A DNA stretch of 64,000 nt from Oenanthe sinensis (GCA_028671895.1 CM053794.1:36286501-36350500), one strand, 5' to 3'. Shown: positions 47,114-61,600, counted from the stretch's first letter. Notes: generated by a model from the letters alone, not told the origin. Made by a program: numbers and translations.

Positions 47114-50100
47114 TTGTCGGAGCTAGGGATTAATTTATAAGGGAACAAGAGGTTATTTAAATCGAAAGCCTAGTGTTACATGTACATACTATGTGCTATT
47201 ATTAGAAGTAGATAATCAGTGGTGTCCATTTTCAAACGAGGAAAAGATGTTTGTCCTAAAGCCATGCATGTTACCAAATGATTACATGGTCTGCTCTGTT
47301 CTTTTAATTAAAACTATAGTTTCACAAGTTAATCTCTTTGAGTATTTCATCATCTTCTTTTATCCTTGCTCTCTAATTATTAACTTAGCATCTAACCAAT
47401 TTACCTTAACTACTGTAATTAATAATCATCTAAACTTCGGGACTATTAACTGGAAACACAGCATTTCTGGGATGTTAGGTTATTACTGGTTGTGTGGAAG
47501 GAGCAATGGGTACTAGCTAGTAATAAGTGGAGCTACTATTTGGGATTGAGATTTCAGAGTTACATAACAGCTAATATTCATATTAGAATTTTGTTCACAA
47601 CGATCTCGCGACAAACTTATAGAATAGTCTCCTAGAGCCTGTCATAGACTCATAGAGTGGATACGGAGAAGTAGAGATTCGATATATAAAGATGGAGATT
47701 GTTAACATGTCATATGATACTGTTTTTAGTGGATATAGAGAATTAGAGATTCGATGTATGAAAAAGGGTCAGATTGATTGTGGATCATATGTAAATTTAA
47801 TTAATTTTTGAGTTGAAATAGACTCAATAGCACCTAACATGTCCGGAAGAAGGTAATGATATTGATAACTATTCTATTTAGTCCATTCTTGGATGTGCCC
47901 AGTAAAAAAAATATAGTTCCATCACATTCTTTGTTATAATATTTTATCTAGTAAAGTACATATAACAATAGTTAATCAAAAAGTGAATCGATGATGATGT
48001 TAGAATAAATAAGATAAATATGGAATTTAGAAACATGAGAATGAACTAATCTAAAGAAAGCTAAATATGGTTTACATGATTGATTCCCTGGTTAACCAAA
48101 AAAAGTGGTCTGTTTGTTTGTTGGAAAATTATGTCTGTCCCACTTGGTCTCCTGATAAATTTCAAAGTAATCTCAGTTTAGATGATTAAAACATAGAATA
48201 GTGTTGGTCTACAAAAAGAAAATATAATTTGTTCTTTAATTTAACAATTGCAGTGATTAGCTTTTTATGTTCAATGTACCCTGGGAAAATAAGTGCAGAA
48301 CTGCAAGGTTGTTGGTAAAGTGTATGACTGCATAATACTTCTCTCGTATAGGAATATAGGGATAGAGTATGATGTGAATTTAAAATGAGTAGAATTCGAT
48401 ATCTTCAAATTATGCTAATAAGAATAAGAAACGCGCATGAAGGTTGATTAATCATCCCTCTGCCTAAAACCATATTTTTAGAGAATTTGTTTTGCGATTG
48501 ACAACAAATTTATTCAGAAACTCACCTTGCAATTTAAGGTTGATCCTTCACTCTGAATTCAAATGTTATAAAAGATAAAATAAATGTATGAGTGTGTTCG
48601 ATAATCTAAAAATAAAATAATTATCCTTAAAAGCTATGCATCACACAACATTTCACAAAATTTCAAATTTTAATAAGAATGAATTGTCGAGAACAAGTAA
48701 GAAATTTTAATATCCTGAATTTCACGTTACGTTGCTGGTTTTGTAAAAGAGGTAGGTCAATGATCTTTAGTTTTATAGGTCCAAATGCCATCTTTATCAT
48801 CCTTTTCACATTTTTTAATAGTTTTTTTCCTTTGCAGCAAAAAAAATATTCAGTCCCCTTCACATTCTAACTCTGGATCCTGGATATTTTGATAGATCGA
48901 ACAAATGAAGATGAGACTTAAAATTATTAGGTGATAAAATTAATGTCCAATCCCCATTAGCTTTGATGAAATAACTGATTTTAAGTTTCAATTTTAACTA
49001 AATATAAATTATTTGAATATCTTTAAGTTCTATTTCCCTGTTCACAGAATAAAAATAATACTCACATGAATCAAAATCATTATGTAAATTTTTACTAGGT
49101 TTTTTAAAGAAATTTAAAATAAACATTAGAGACTTCTTTTACTTTATATAGTTTAAAACTTATATTGAATGTAATATACCGTAAGTTATTAAGTTGGATA
49201 TACTTTTATTAGTCGAAAAAATATGATATCATGATTAGTGAGACTCAAGGACTTTGCTACATACTCACTCCCCTTTGGACTAACCGAAATAGGGCTATTT
49301 CCAAACCAACGCAGGCTTTGTTCAATTATGTACATATTTGAAGAAAGACATAACGATCAGGCCTTTAATTATAAGTATTATGGCCTCGCAGTTTCTAACT
49401 CGATCCAATATTATATATGTTTACATCTGATCGTTTATTTAAAATATATAAAGATATATCGATGTCATATGAAAATAAACATTTCAATATTTCATTTTCA
49501 CGTACTGAACATACTTGTTACTTGTTAGTTCATGGATATAATTAACTCTTTCCACTTAAACAGTAATGACACCGTCACTAGCACATGGCAAATGCACCAT
49601 TATCGGCACCAGAGTTAGCAATTTGAACTTTCCTGAGAAACTAGCTAGTTACACCTTCTTATTCCATTGGATTGCAGTACAAATAATATAAAAGTTGCAA
49701 TTCTTTCCGTGGTAGTATATTCTGAGAGTATTATAACAAAGATACTGCAATTAGTAATCACTGAATTTATAAACACATAGTAGTAGTATATTGCATAAAC
49801 TATGTCGTTTCACCAGTAATCAAGAAGAGACCTTGGGAGTAATGAACGTGTTTGGCTACCTACATACACTAGTTACTGATGCATGTGTAAGGTAATTGTA
49901 ATTTATAAGTTAAGCATGGCCAAACAACCCCTCCCAACAAATTCTCGATCCCCCCAAGATCATTACACATGGATCTTCATAACTTTGAATTGTACTGATG
50001 TACTGGGTCATAATTTACAAATAAATTTACTAGCAATGACCGGTGAGTTTTGAAGAGGAACACACAATGCATGCTTGTATCTAAAAACAAATGAAGTTGA

Positions 50101-50990
50101 CTATAAACAACCCAAAGAGTGAAAGACTGAAAGTCATGTTTACAAAACCTAATGGACAAGTTGTCGGACTAATAGTGGAATCACTTGTGGAATTTCGGCC
50201 CTGTATAAAAATTTAAAATTGAACCCTTCACTTGTACTTCAATATATAAATTTAAAATATTAAGTTATTTTTCTTAAATTAATAAACTATAAACAAGAAT
50301 TTTGGAACCTAAATTATACAAAATGACATAAATTTGGGAGCTTTCTGACAAAAAAATACTAATAATTTGGGAGCTTATATTTTAGAGGACAATATAATTG
50401 ATCACCGCTCAGTCGCACACTATCTTAACGCCGGTCTGAAACTGCATATTCTAAAAAGCATTAGCCTTCTAATTGTCAATTAATTAAGATGACTATATAT
50501 ATATATATATATATAATTTTTTTTCATAATTCTTCCGCGTTTTTTTTCAAGGCGCGGCACCACTACTGGAGTACTAAACTACACCCGTACGGTTGGTTAT
50601 CTACTTATTTAACGAACAAATAATCTAGAAGCAATATACTTTCCTCCCTTGTCAGCAAAAATAATGTTCCCTTTGATTAACATATTATACTTGAGATTCG
50701 TGTGCGTTTTATTGAGTACACTCGTCACAAGACTCGTAACGATCTCCCATTTCGACCAGTTATTTACAGCATAATCCTCAACTCTATATTGTAGTCCAAC
50801 ATAAATCAAGCTTAATTAGTAATTATAAGAAAATTATTAAGTATTTGGAGATGCAGTTGGGAAAAAATCGGATTAAAATATCATTAAAAATTAATCAGAA
50901 GTGCACTTTTTTTAAAAAAAAATTGCCCGATTGCATGTAAAATATCTACTAGATCACACTCCTAAATTATTAACTATAATGATACCTCGC
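47114..50990. other. Intergenic
   Basis: No gene is supportable. The 107-codon frame at 47193-47516 (+) has no domain, repeats or conserved motif and I leave it uncalled. The remainder is AT-rich DNA with a short AT microsatellite at 50492-50513. Confidence 0.5.
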
Positions 50991-51381
50991 AAATTATCTA
51001 TTACTGTATATTAAAACTCAACATAAGGGCAAAGTTTGCCTTTCTATTAGCTGTTAAATGACGGTTATACCCGTATATTTTGCATAATTACGTATGTAAC
51101 ACCATTTAAAAAATTTGTTCAAAAAAAAAGATAAAACCATTAATCTCATGTTCAATAGTTATTGTTGCAACCATATGATCTACTTGGATTTTTGTCTTTC
51201 TTTTAAAAGTCTTAATACACAAACAATCAGTTTTTTAATCATATATTAATTTTTCATATTATAAATGCATCATATATAAATTATTTGTTAATATTTTTTT
51301 AAATATGATAAATAAAATTCATATAGTTGAGTTTAAAATTTTTTATTAGTACAAATTAAATGATTTTTTGAAAAAGTTATA

Positions 51382-51638
51382 CTCCTTCCGTCCCAAATTG
51401 ATTGTCATGTTTGACTTTTCTTAAGTCAAATTGACTTAAGTTTGACTGAAAATTAGATATAATATATAATTGAAAAAAATATAAAAAGTATATCATTGAA
51501 AAGTATATTTAATTTATTTTAAAATGTATATTTCAGTTTTTTAAAATTATAAAAAAATAAATTTTAATTCTCAGTCAAAATTGAGTCAAATTGATCACAA
51601 AAAATTTAAATAAGACAGTTAATTTAGGACAGATGTAG
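51382..51638. mobile_element. Stowaway-type MITE (copy 2)
   Basis: CTCCTTCCGTCCCAAATTG at the left and GGACAGATGTAG at the right are flanked by TA dinucleotides. It has an interior inverted repeat around GACTTTTCTTAAGTCAAATT. It is diverged from the copy at 51825-52116. Confidence 0.6.
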
Positions 51639-51824
51639 TAACAAATTTAGATTTTAAATATGTTAAATATTTGAATAAAATATGGAATTGAGCTATAGTT
51701 GTGATATTAACAATAAAATAATAATACTATATAAAATGATATGATTTCAATGTATATTTATTTTAGAAATAGATAAAATAAAATAAAATAAAAGAATAAA
51801 TATTATGTAAAATACAAAATAATA

Positions 51825-52116
51825 CTCCCTCCGTCCCACCCAATTGTTTACATTTGTGTTGGGCACGAAGGTTAAGAAAATTATATAAAGTATTGTGAAA
51901 GAGAAGGAAAAGTGGATGAAAGAGAAGGAAAAATGGGTAAAGTGATGGTGTGAATTGATATTTAATTAATAGATTTGAAAAGGTGAATTAAAGTGGTGGG
52001 TGAGAGTAAATTTTATAATATAAAAGTTTACTATTTTTAGAAAGTTTTGAAATGTACATAATTGGATGGGACATCTAAAAAAGGAAAGTGTAAAGAATTG
52101 GATGTGATAGAGGGAG
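51825..52116. mobile_element. Stowaway-type MITE (copy 3)
   Basis: The canonical CTCCCTCCGTCCCACCCAA end and an AGAGGGAG end are flanked by TA on both sides. Length is 292 bp. It is related in inverted orientation to 6901-7175. Partial look-alikes at about 52315, 53275 and 53330 (CATCCGTCTCACCCAATT) suggest further decayed copies or target-site footprints. Confidence 0.85.
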
Positions 52117-54019
52117 TAAAATTTATTAGTCAAATTGTAAGTAGATGATACATTTTGAAAATAAACTATTACGGTGTACATATATATTGATTAAATTAAC
52201 AATTAAAAAATATGAATTTACTTGAATGTGATTATGTGTGTATGTATGTATTTGTATTAAATATATATTTTCACATAAAAAATGGATTTATAATAAATGT
52301 TTAAATTCATCATTCATCTGTCCCACCCAGTTGTTCGAACCCTTGTATTTTGTATAATTATATATGTACCATTATTTTAAAATTTTGGTTAAAAAGATAG
52401 AATTTATATCATTATTAGATATCGAACCAGGAATTTCATGATATATAATCATAGTCACAGATTGCGGGTGTGAGGAAAAAAAATGATATTTTCGGTACAA
52501 GAGCTTGTGGCTACTAGAAAAAAATATATTCTTGAAGTGTCGTAATATACAATTAAACAAAATATAAGCAATCAATTATGATATGTACAATTAAATAAAT
52601 GAGTTTAGAAAATTATATTTAAGAATAAAATATTAGATTGTCTGTACAAAAATTTAGTAAATTTGGGTAAAAAATTAGAAAATTCGCAAAACAGAACTTT
52701 TTACAATATATACATTAAACTGTTAAAAAAATAATTTATTCTGAAAATCAAAATTAAAATATATAATAATAATTTTTTAAATATGAGAAATGTATAAAAT
52801 TGAGCTCAAAATTATTAATTAATACAAATTAAATGATTTTTTCAAAAAAAAAATATATATAACAAATTCGAATTCTAAGTAGGTTAATATTTAAATAAAA
52901 TATGAAATTGAATTATAATTGTGTAACACTAAAGTAATAATAATAAATAAAATAATATGATTCCAATATATATTTATTTTAGAACAAGATAAAAATTTAA
53001 AAATGGGATAATAGATGTTAAATAAAAATACAAAATATTATAATTTATCAAACAAAGTTTAGGCAGTGAAAATATTTAAATCATAGATTATATATTTTAA
53101 AAAATAAACTTTTATAATGTATGGATATATTAATTAAATTATTGGTTAAAAGAAAATTATTTTTTTTAATATGATCACGTGTGTGTCTATATTAAATATA
53201 TATTTTTATTAAAATAGATAAATATTAAATAAACATTCATAAATGGTGTATAGTTCCTCGTATATGAGTTATTTCATCCATTTTACCCAATTATTTAGGT
53301 ATATAACTTCTCGTATAATGAGTTATTTCATCCGTCTCACCCAATTAGTTGGGTAGCACACTGAAACATCCGGTTGTCAACATTTAGATCGTAGAAATTA
53401 AATAGTCAAAATAGTCGTCTTATAAGAGTTAATAAAATATATAATTAAGTTATTAAAAATTAGATCAAAACTTATATATAAAATGTAATTGAATTATATT
53501 AACAGCAGATGAGATTCGAAATATGATAATAGAAAATATGTAATTAGACAAAATAAAATAATAAACCAATTATATATTATATAATAATAATCAATTAGAC
53601 AATATATAATAATAACTCAATAATCAATTTAATTTAACTATTGTATGAAAATTTAATTTGGCAATTATTCGAAGAGCTCGTGTCTTGCACGGGCTGTTAC
53701 GCTAGTAATTATATATATTATTGAAGGAAAACAAAAGAAAAAATATATTTGAAGTGACACCATTCATCCGATTCTAAAAAACACATCCGATAAACTTATT
53801 ACGGAGTAAGAAATAATAATAATAATTTGTTTGTTTGTCTTATCAAATAAATTATTTATAAGTCAAAAATTATATATATTTTTTAACTTATTTTTAAATT
53901 ACTTGAAATAAAAATCAAACCGTACCAATAATTGACAGACAGTCAGCTAGTTACAGCTAACCCTTTTCAGTCCATCTTTGATACTACTACAGTACTAGTT
54001 GTATAACATGGCAGTCAAC

Positions 54020-56204
54020 TTAGATGGTCGTTTTGTAAATAACGACAAAACAAGGAAGTATAGCCCTTGGATTAGCCACGTGTAACTCCTCGAGATTCGA
54101 GAATACGCCACCTAAGCCAGCTACAGAGTCATAAGCCGAGCCACTAGCGTTCAAAGCCGCTGCATTACCCTCCTCCATAGCCACGTCATCATCACTTCTC
54201 TTCACTCTCCCAGCAATCACACGACACACAAGCATGGCCCTACGCGTGTCCGTACTGTTCAGACAATCGTGGGCCCTGCCACTACTCGCCGTCGTGCGCA
54301 CTCCTTTGCTGTCGGCATCAGCCGCTAACTTTCTGCTTTGGAAGCCGTGCCTGATGACTGTACATACGCCGCAGCCGGGTACGGAGCCGCATAAGCTGGA
54401 TGAGCCATGTGCGCCGAGCGAGCAGGTGAGGCTGGTGCAGTGAAAACGAAGTAACTCGTTACCGTCAGCTGCGCATCTAGGATCTCTTTTGGAGTTCGTG
54501 CTGGCTCGGAACTTGACGGCGTCACGACAGTCTTCGAACTTTTGGATAGTTCGTTTAGTGTTGTGGACTTTTAGGATCCGTTCCACGGTGCATATTGGGC
54601 TGTCTTTTTTGAGCCAGCTTGATTTGAAGATTATTTCTACTATGTTTCGACCCGAATCTTCTGGACCCAGCTCCGAAACTGTGACAAAATTAACACCAAC
54701 ACCAGCATTATTGTACAGATCATCGCGTATATTCAATCTTTGCATCTTCATAATATCATAAATTTACAAGGCAGTTATGAGTGTCAACTTGGGCATACAT
54801 TGCGTGTACAATTCATTAATGTGAAAATCAAGAACTTGTAATTGATCAACCCACCTAAATACACTTATACAAGTCTAATTGCCTTATTTTATTTAAATTT
54901 GCTAGGAGTTGTGTTTGCGGTAATTTAAAAAATCGAATAAAATACAGATAAAATAGAGTATAAAATGATTTAATTGCATTGACCTTCGTTCAAAGGAATA
55001 TAAATGTGTACACTGCTGTGGTAGATGGAGTAATAAGTGGGGATGTAATAAATGCAAACATTTAAATTTGTAGGAAATCCAAGCAGAATAGGATGGATAG
55101 TATACAGTAGGAGTAACAAAATTACAGTATGAAAAAAGTGAATCGGATAAATTCATGCAGCAGTAGTACTAGTGTAATACTCATAACACGTAGTAGTAAC
55201 TGAGATACATATATGCATTAAATGCGAGAAAAAACATTTAATTGTACAACACCGCAGAAAAGGAGTGCTGGTTGAAATGTTGGATGAAGATTTCAAATTT
55301 AACTTATCTGAATGGCTATGTGCATTATTGAAGGCAGAATTAGAAGAACATATGCATATTAATTATAAAATGCTAGCTCCGTCTCTCTGTAATTTTAAAA
55401 TAATCTTGTTTGAAATTAATTTACTATGGATAAACATACCGGCATGTCTAACAGCTTGATGATGTTCCAGGCTTTCAATCTTTGGGAAAACCTCTCCGCA
55501 GTCCGGGCAAGCACATATGGTATTTCTTGGAGTCGGATACCTGCAATATATACACACCATCATAAATTCACAATGAATAAACACTAATTAATAGTTCATT
55601 TTTTAAAACCTAAAATTGGATAGATGGAAGGGAAAATTATATATACGGGGAAGCACATGCACCTGCTAGGGTCAACTATCATATGAGCCATATGACATTC
55701 ATAGCATCCAGAGAGTTTCCTCAACTGCATGCCTCTAGAAGATGACCTGCAGGAACCACCACCGTTTGATCTCACTGAAGTAGCACTGCTCATATTGGAC
55801 CTCATAGACGATGATCCATTCACAGTTTTCCGGCGGATGAGCCCGGTTTCTTGGCCCACGGTGCTACTGTCCGGTGAGTTATCAGCTCTGTGGACAACTC
55901 TACTAGTGTTTCCATGAGCAACATCTCTGAAACTGCATATAGAACTGCAAGACCCTAGTTTCGAATAACCGGAAGAGGAGTTGCTGTCAATTTTCTTAGC
56001 AGACGAAGAAGAAGGATCGTGAACCTTGGAACCTTCCATTTGTTTGCAAGTGAGCAAGTTCTTGATTTGGTCCCATGAAGAAGGCGGCTGCTGCTGTTTT
56101 ATAATTTGCTTTTTCTTGCGTTTGGAAGAGGATGAGGAAGAGGAGGAGGGTTGTTTTTGTTTGTTGGATTGTGATGAGGTTTCTTGGAAGCTGAGAAAGG
56201 CCAT
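54020..56204 (-). CDS. C2H2 zinc-finger protein (At1g75710-like)
   Basis: Three exons (56204-55663, 55540-55440, 54678-54020) splice in phase to 433 residues. The N-terminus is Ser/Lys/Gln-rich with MAFLSFQETS and a basic SKRKKKQ patch. A conserved KLSGCYECHMAH segment follows (about 160-172), then one C2H2 finger, C192-x2-C195-x12-H208-x4-H213, in CPDCGEVFPKIESLEHHQ. After it comes a long conserved region with LGPEDSGRNIVEIIF, SSWLKK, GVCTVIRHGF, TTASSGRAHDCL and AMLVCRVIAGRV. Plant proteins with this layout have been annotated as C2H2 proteins whose C-terminal region has an ADP-ribosyltransferase-like fold. I cannot see classical catalytic triad evidence. Probably nuclear. The usual Phe in GVFTTASSG is Arg here. 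The upstream in-frame Met at 56363 lies in CT-rich leader, so I chose MAFLSF. Confidence 0.92.
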
Positions 56205-56263
56205 GAAAAGAAGAGAGAGAAATACAAGAAAGACTGTTGCAGAGGAGAGGTGTACTTCTTCTA

Positions 56264-56309
56264 TAATGGAGAGAGAGAGGGAGGGTGGTAACTTGAGGTG
56301 AGTATATAA
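56264..56309 (-). promoter_or_regulatory. TATA box and CT-rich leader of the C2H2 gene
   Basis: TTATATA on the minus strand at 56303-56309 lies about 100 bp upstream of the ATG at 56204. It is followed by a pyrimidine-rich CT-repeat leader (GA repeats on the + strand, 56264-56283), a common plant core-promoter layout. Confidence 0.55.
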
Positions 56310-56384
56310 TGTATGCCAAGGAGATGGTGGGTGGGTCTTTTTTTTGCAAGTGTGTTGACTCATATTTTATTCTGCATAGTTCCA

Positions 56385-59300
56385 TCTTTTGTGTTTTACA
56401 TTTTCACCCATAAATCATGATCATGTAATTATAATTAAAATATTACTGTTGTGTATATTAATTATTAATAAATAAATATTTAATTAAATTTGAAAATATT
56501 TTGACCTGAAATATTGTGCTTTTAAAGGAAGCCTGCACTAAAAGTGGTGTTTTTAACTTTTATATATAGAAAACAAATACAATTTTAATATTTTATCTTC
56601 AAACCTTATTAAAAATATTATTTTTTATATTATACATCAAAACATATTTATATCAAAAATATTATAGAACAGTCGCCGTAATTTACCAACACTTTTTCTT
56701 TTAACATCATAATCTTGAATAATAATATCAAACAAAGGCTTAATTTGGAAGGGATTTAGCTAAGGGCTTTTTTGAAATATAACAATTTTTTTATTATTTT
56801 TTACAAAAATACGTTCTTTTTATTTTTTATTTTGCAAAAATACAATTTTCAAAGTTTTTTTTTGTAAAAATACATGATACAACTAAAATCAACCTCAAAT
56901 GCAATTACGAGCAACTTCAATTTTTTCCAAAAAAAGTTGCATTTGAGATTGATTTTAGTTGCATCAAGTTGCATTGGTTGCAAAACCGTATTTTTTCAAA
57001 AAAATTTAAAAGATAGTAAAATCACTAAAAAAATTAGTATTTTTGATAAATAACTAATTATTAATTCCCAATCAGCGATTCATTTCATGGAACCTTTGTT
57101 TATATTATTACATAATAATTTTGGTCAATTCAACATCTTTTTGAAATTATTTTCGATAACTAATTAAATACCTGTTGAATTGAAATATAATAAATCAAAT
57201 AAAATATTTAAAGCGGGGTACCATGATTAATACACTCAAACGACCTTGTACAGTATCAAATATTTAACAAAGTAGTGAATGGTTTATTAGCAGGACTACA
57301 AATGATTAAGTACCTAGTGCATGATTAATAATACACTAAAAAACTTCAAATTCAGTAATTGACAATACTAGCCAAACGATTAATTAAGTCTGCAAGTTTG
57401 AAGTTAAAATACGTATATCCTCATTCTTATCTGACCATTATGTAATTTTATACCACTATAGATAAATGTTAATGAGCTCCGTGATTTTAATAAAGTATGA
57501 CACGAGCATATTGACTTATTGGTTTAACGAGTTGTTAGTGGGGAAAAGAATTTCAGAAATTGAGGTAGTGGTGAATCTTAGTAATACTAGTAATTGTGAG
57601 TTGCTCTTGATTTCAAGACCTAAACTATAGGCATGTGAACATTTGGAGGATGTATTTGGCTTGTACAAATAATTAAAGCATGCTTGATGCTGTCTGCATG
57701 GTGCTATTCTCTTGTATTTTTCCCTCCCTTTTCTGTAAAGGTAGTGTGTTTTTTGACATTCTTTTCACATATCTACCATGATATATATATGTGTCTAATC
57801 ATGAAAATTTAATATAATCCATTATGAAATTGTTTGGAAATTAATATATAATCTGATAGATCTACTTACTATTATCTGTTTGTATATCTGCTGGGAAATA
57901 AATAAATATATAGTAGTTAATTAATTGTGCTGCTTAATGAGTATTAGTTGTGCAGCTCTTCTTTGAGTTTTTGGTTTAGGTAGCATGTGAATGTCCAATT
58001 AAGCTGCGACCAATAAGATGAAACAGTTACAACTTGGACCTACTATACAAATGAAGATGGAGAGTACAGTAAATGTACATACCAACTCAACCCACGCTTT
58101 AATGTAGATCTGGAAGTTGAATAAACTATCCCCCCTGATTTGTCCATGCTCGGTACAATTAGCTTGTTTCCAGACTCCAGCTGATCTGGATGTTGATAAA
58201 TATATATTAAGATATAAAAAATTGTTAAATTTAATATAAATTTAAAATTTTATATCAAACAAAAAGTTAAAATCTACTTTTTATTTAATATAATATTTTA
58301 AATTTAATAATGAGTATAATTATATTATTTTTTTACATCTAAAACGACAATTAGGAGTATACTCATCATATTTTGGTAAGTTGTCCTCTTTTCAAAAAGT
58401 TTGTTACGGCTTGTAGCTAGGATTGTCTCACCTGAGGATGAGGTCCATCTTTATGTAATTAATTTGGGTTTCCATACAATGTTATGTTAACATTTCTTTT
58501 GGATTCATTGCATGTGTGCTTCTTTATCTTCATGTGGACTAGCTGTGTGATGGAAAATAATTTTTTCACGGTAAATCTGTTACAATTTAACTGCCAGAAG
58601 TAAAAACAAATCTAGATCTCTTCAAACTCCATGTTCCAATTCCATGTTTGCATGAATTTTAGATCTCTTCAAACTCTGGAAGTGGCAGGAGAAGATAATA
58701 AATTTTAGAATTAGATATATTTATAATATTACTGTACTAATTTTTAAATTGTACTGCGTCTGGTCATCACACTAGCCAGCCAAAATTGAGATTTCAAGAG
58801 GGAGCAAAAAGAATAGTAAAAGAGCCAAAAGTATAGAACATAAACATCACATAATTTATCGTTATATCATTAAGGAAAAATAATTATCCTATGAGCAGAA
58901 CCATTTTCATTCGATCGAGCTAGGCATGCCATTTTGTGCATTATTTTAACGTTTTCTTATCTATAATTCTATCTTTTATGTTGTTGTGGTGCAAAGTAGG
59001 ATCTCTCGTTCAGTGCAACAACTTAATTCCCTCATGTACACGCACAAGCATGTCCATTATGTCCAATGCTAGTGTACATATAGATATTACTAAAAAATTA
59101 AAAATACTGTAATTTTTAATGTCAAATCAGAATTTATATTGCGAATGCATAATTTTAAAATGACACTATATTAATCTAAATTTAACTATTTTTTAATCAC
59201 ATATATTTATCTATACTATATTTTGATTTTAATATTAATTTATAAATACTACTGTACATGATTTATACCATTGTGTCGAACATCCGTGAGTGCGCGCGTG

Positions 59301-61600
59301 TACTTTGTTTTTCTTTTCAAATACTTTCCCCATCACCATCCAATTCCAATACTGTATAAGTTAACCCACTCAACACTTCTTATTCTTGGCACTCTAGCTC
59401 TTAGCAGCATATGAATTTGGAATATATATATATATATGCAAATAATATCACTAGGCCACCGCACTCACCTATAGATATATCACATATATTAATATATATG
59501 ATATATCCCATTCCGGTACTCCATCGATCTGCCTTTATTACTTTACGATGTCTTCATAATCTCCCACGCCCCAAGTAATGTCGATACATACAAAATTAAC
59601 ATCATATCGATGCTGAATACTAATATATTGTCGATACCTTTAGAATATATTGCAATCTGAATTGTTCTAAAGTTCACACAAAAATAGTTTTTTTAACATG
59701 TCAATTCCAAAATTAAAGAAAATGTCTTGTACTCAAAAGCTTATAATAATGGAGTGTAGGTATTACAGAAAGAGATGGTATTGGAATCTTGATGAGAGTT
59801 GATAGGAGACAGATATTGGTTCGGGCCAACTGTTCACTGATCTAACAATAATGTCTGTACATTATATATTAGGTGTTACCTTCACTTCCTCATATCTAAT
59901 TTCTCATATATATTATCTATCTGATCCATTACACTAACCATTAGTTTATGTAGTTTCCCATCTTTGGTTGATCACTTATAGGTACGTGGTATTGATTTTA
60001 ATAAGGCCAGACATAAGCAAAATAAACAACTAGAATCTTCCACTCGGATCGTAGTAATGTACTCGTTTGGCATTTCCGATATTCATAACTCATTAGCTAG
60101 TACAGTATTTCTTGGTGGTTGTAAAAAAACACTAACGTTGTACAAGTTTAGGCCGGGGAACTAATTGATTATAGATCAATGAAATTGCTAATTTGCTCTC
60201 ATGGGGTCCATTAACTTAAGCTTGAGGGTAACCTGGGGTGGTCCGGAGCATGCAGGTACAACCATGCCAGCACTTGTTGAATTGTATTTACACATGGTAG
60301 ATATGTCTTAACTGACTATTAAAAAGACGTACATATAAATTATCTATATTTGTCTCACTTTATTTTAACGAATTAAGTTACAAATATCCGGTTGTCATTT
60401 GTCACGCCTTCAAAATGTAAAAATTTAGCACGTACTTGTTATTCTCGCAAACTACTAAATTAACCAGCTTTGTCTTTCTAGTGTTTTATACATTTGTGCT
60501 GTTGTGCAGCGGAAGTAAGACGTACGGGATTCATACAAAATTTCGCTATGGAGTTTATATTAAGTACAAGAGACGTAAGAGAAATACCCCCTTTATATAT
60601 GTTTTCGTAGTTGTATTGTTTTAGTAAATTGATCAAAATTACTTCCTTGTATTCACTTAATGGCTTTACATTAAATCAAGCAGGTTTTGCCGTCAAGACA
60701 TGCAGATGCAGATCAGATGATGTTCAAATCATTAATTTCTATAGTTGATATATCGAAATTGATTTGATACCATCAACTTTGATTATAATACATCATATAT
60801 TCATATGGAAGAAGATATATTAAGTAGTTGTCTGTAAAGTTATTGATTCTTATAGTATCAATAAAGATTGAAGAGAGATTTGATTAAAAAAAGATGATTA
60901 AAAGTTGTATGTATCCGTTTTTCATGATATCTGTGTTTTTCATTTCTTTATGCAATTATTAAATTTATATTTTACATTTTAAATATTTAATAAATAAAAG
61001 GACAAAATGTGTCCAAAGTTCAAATTTAAGCAAGATTAAGATTAAATTTTGGTTCTTATTTTAAAAAGATTTCGATTTGAACATTAACCTATCAATCCGA
61101 CTCTTTATATATAGTGTATTTATTAATTTCAATCATAAAATTTTAGAGGTTAAGGAACATGAACATATATTTTATATTATTTTCCTTAAATATATATGAA
61201 CAGGTCACATCCATAATGACCTTATTGTGATAAAATTTAATTTTTTAAAAGGGAAATATCATTTGATCTTAATTCGGAACATATTATGTATTTGAACAAA
61301 TACATATGGGCTTGTTATAAGAAACTAGGGAAAAAAATGACTTGGACCGGTACGACAATTTTAATGGACCCAAAATAAAAAGAAACTAAATATTGAAGTC
61401 ACAAAGGCCCAATGGGTGAAAACAAATGTCAAGGTGGAGGGGCGGGCCCTGCTTATTACTGAAAGTACAGAAACTAGAAAGGAAAAGTGGGGTTTAAGTG
61501 TTCGTTCGAGTTCCCGCTGTTTATTTATAAGAAATAAAAAAAAATTCAGATATACATATATATTTTTAGGGTAATAATAATATAGCAGTATACGTACAAA
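56385..61600. other. Intergenic, 5.2 kb
   Basis: No gene is supportable. The stretch contains the second copy of a dispersed repeat (56757-57056), otherwise AT-rich DNA. The 62-codon frame at 60436-60624 has no recognisable feature. The divergent C2H2 and 61614 genes would share this region as promoter space. Confidence 0.5.
56757..57056. mobile_element. Dispersed repeat family copy 2 (MITE-like)
   Basis: This copy matches 22459-22757 block by block and adds an inverted segment: ACTAAAATCAACCTCAAATGC and, about 50 bp later, its near reverse complement. The two copies are 34 kb apart. Confidence 0.7.

Larger units (their letters stand above)
50997..53705 (+). mobile_element. Probable non-autonomous Helitron
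   Basis: The proposed 5' terminus is TCTATTACTGTATATTAAAAC at 50997, preceded by A. The proposed 3' terminus is a hairpin, CTCGTGTCTTGCACGGG (53677-53693), then nine bases and CTAG at 53702-53705, followed by T. A TC start, a CTRR end with a GC hairpin about 10 nt before it, and insertion between A and T without target duplication are Helitron hallmarks. No Rep/helicase is encoded. Stowaway-type MITEs at 51382-51638 and 51825-52116 sit inside. Internal duplication is evident, with segments near 51200-51790 resembling 52550-53010. The 3' end is firmer than the 5' end. Confidence 0.65.

Noticed and set aside
47193..47516. 107-codon plus-strand frame as a gene
   Set aside because: Composition is typical of random AT-rich translation, with no motif. 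No promoter or splice context was recognised.
54234..54761. Plus-strand frames opposite the C2H2 gene
   Set aside because: They are antisense shadows of a well-supported exon.
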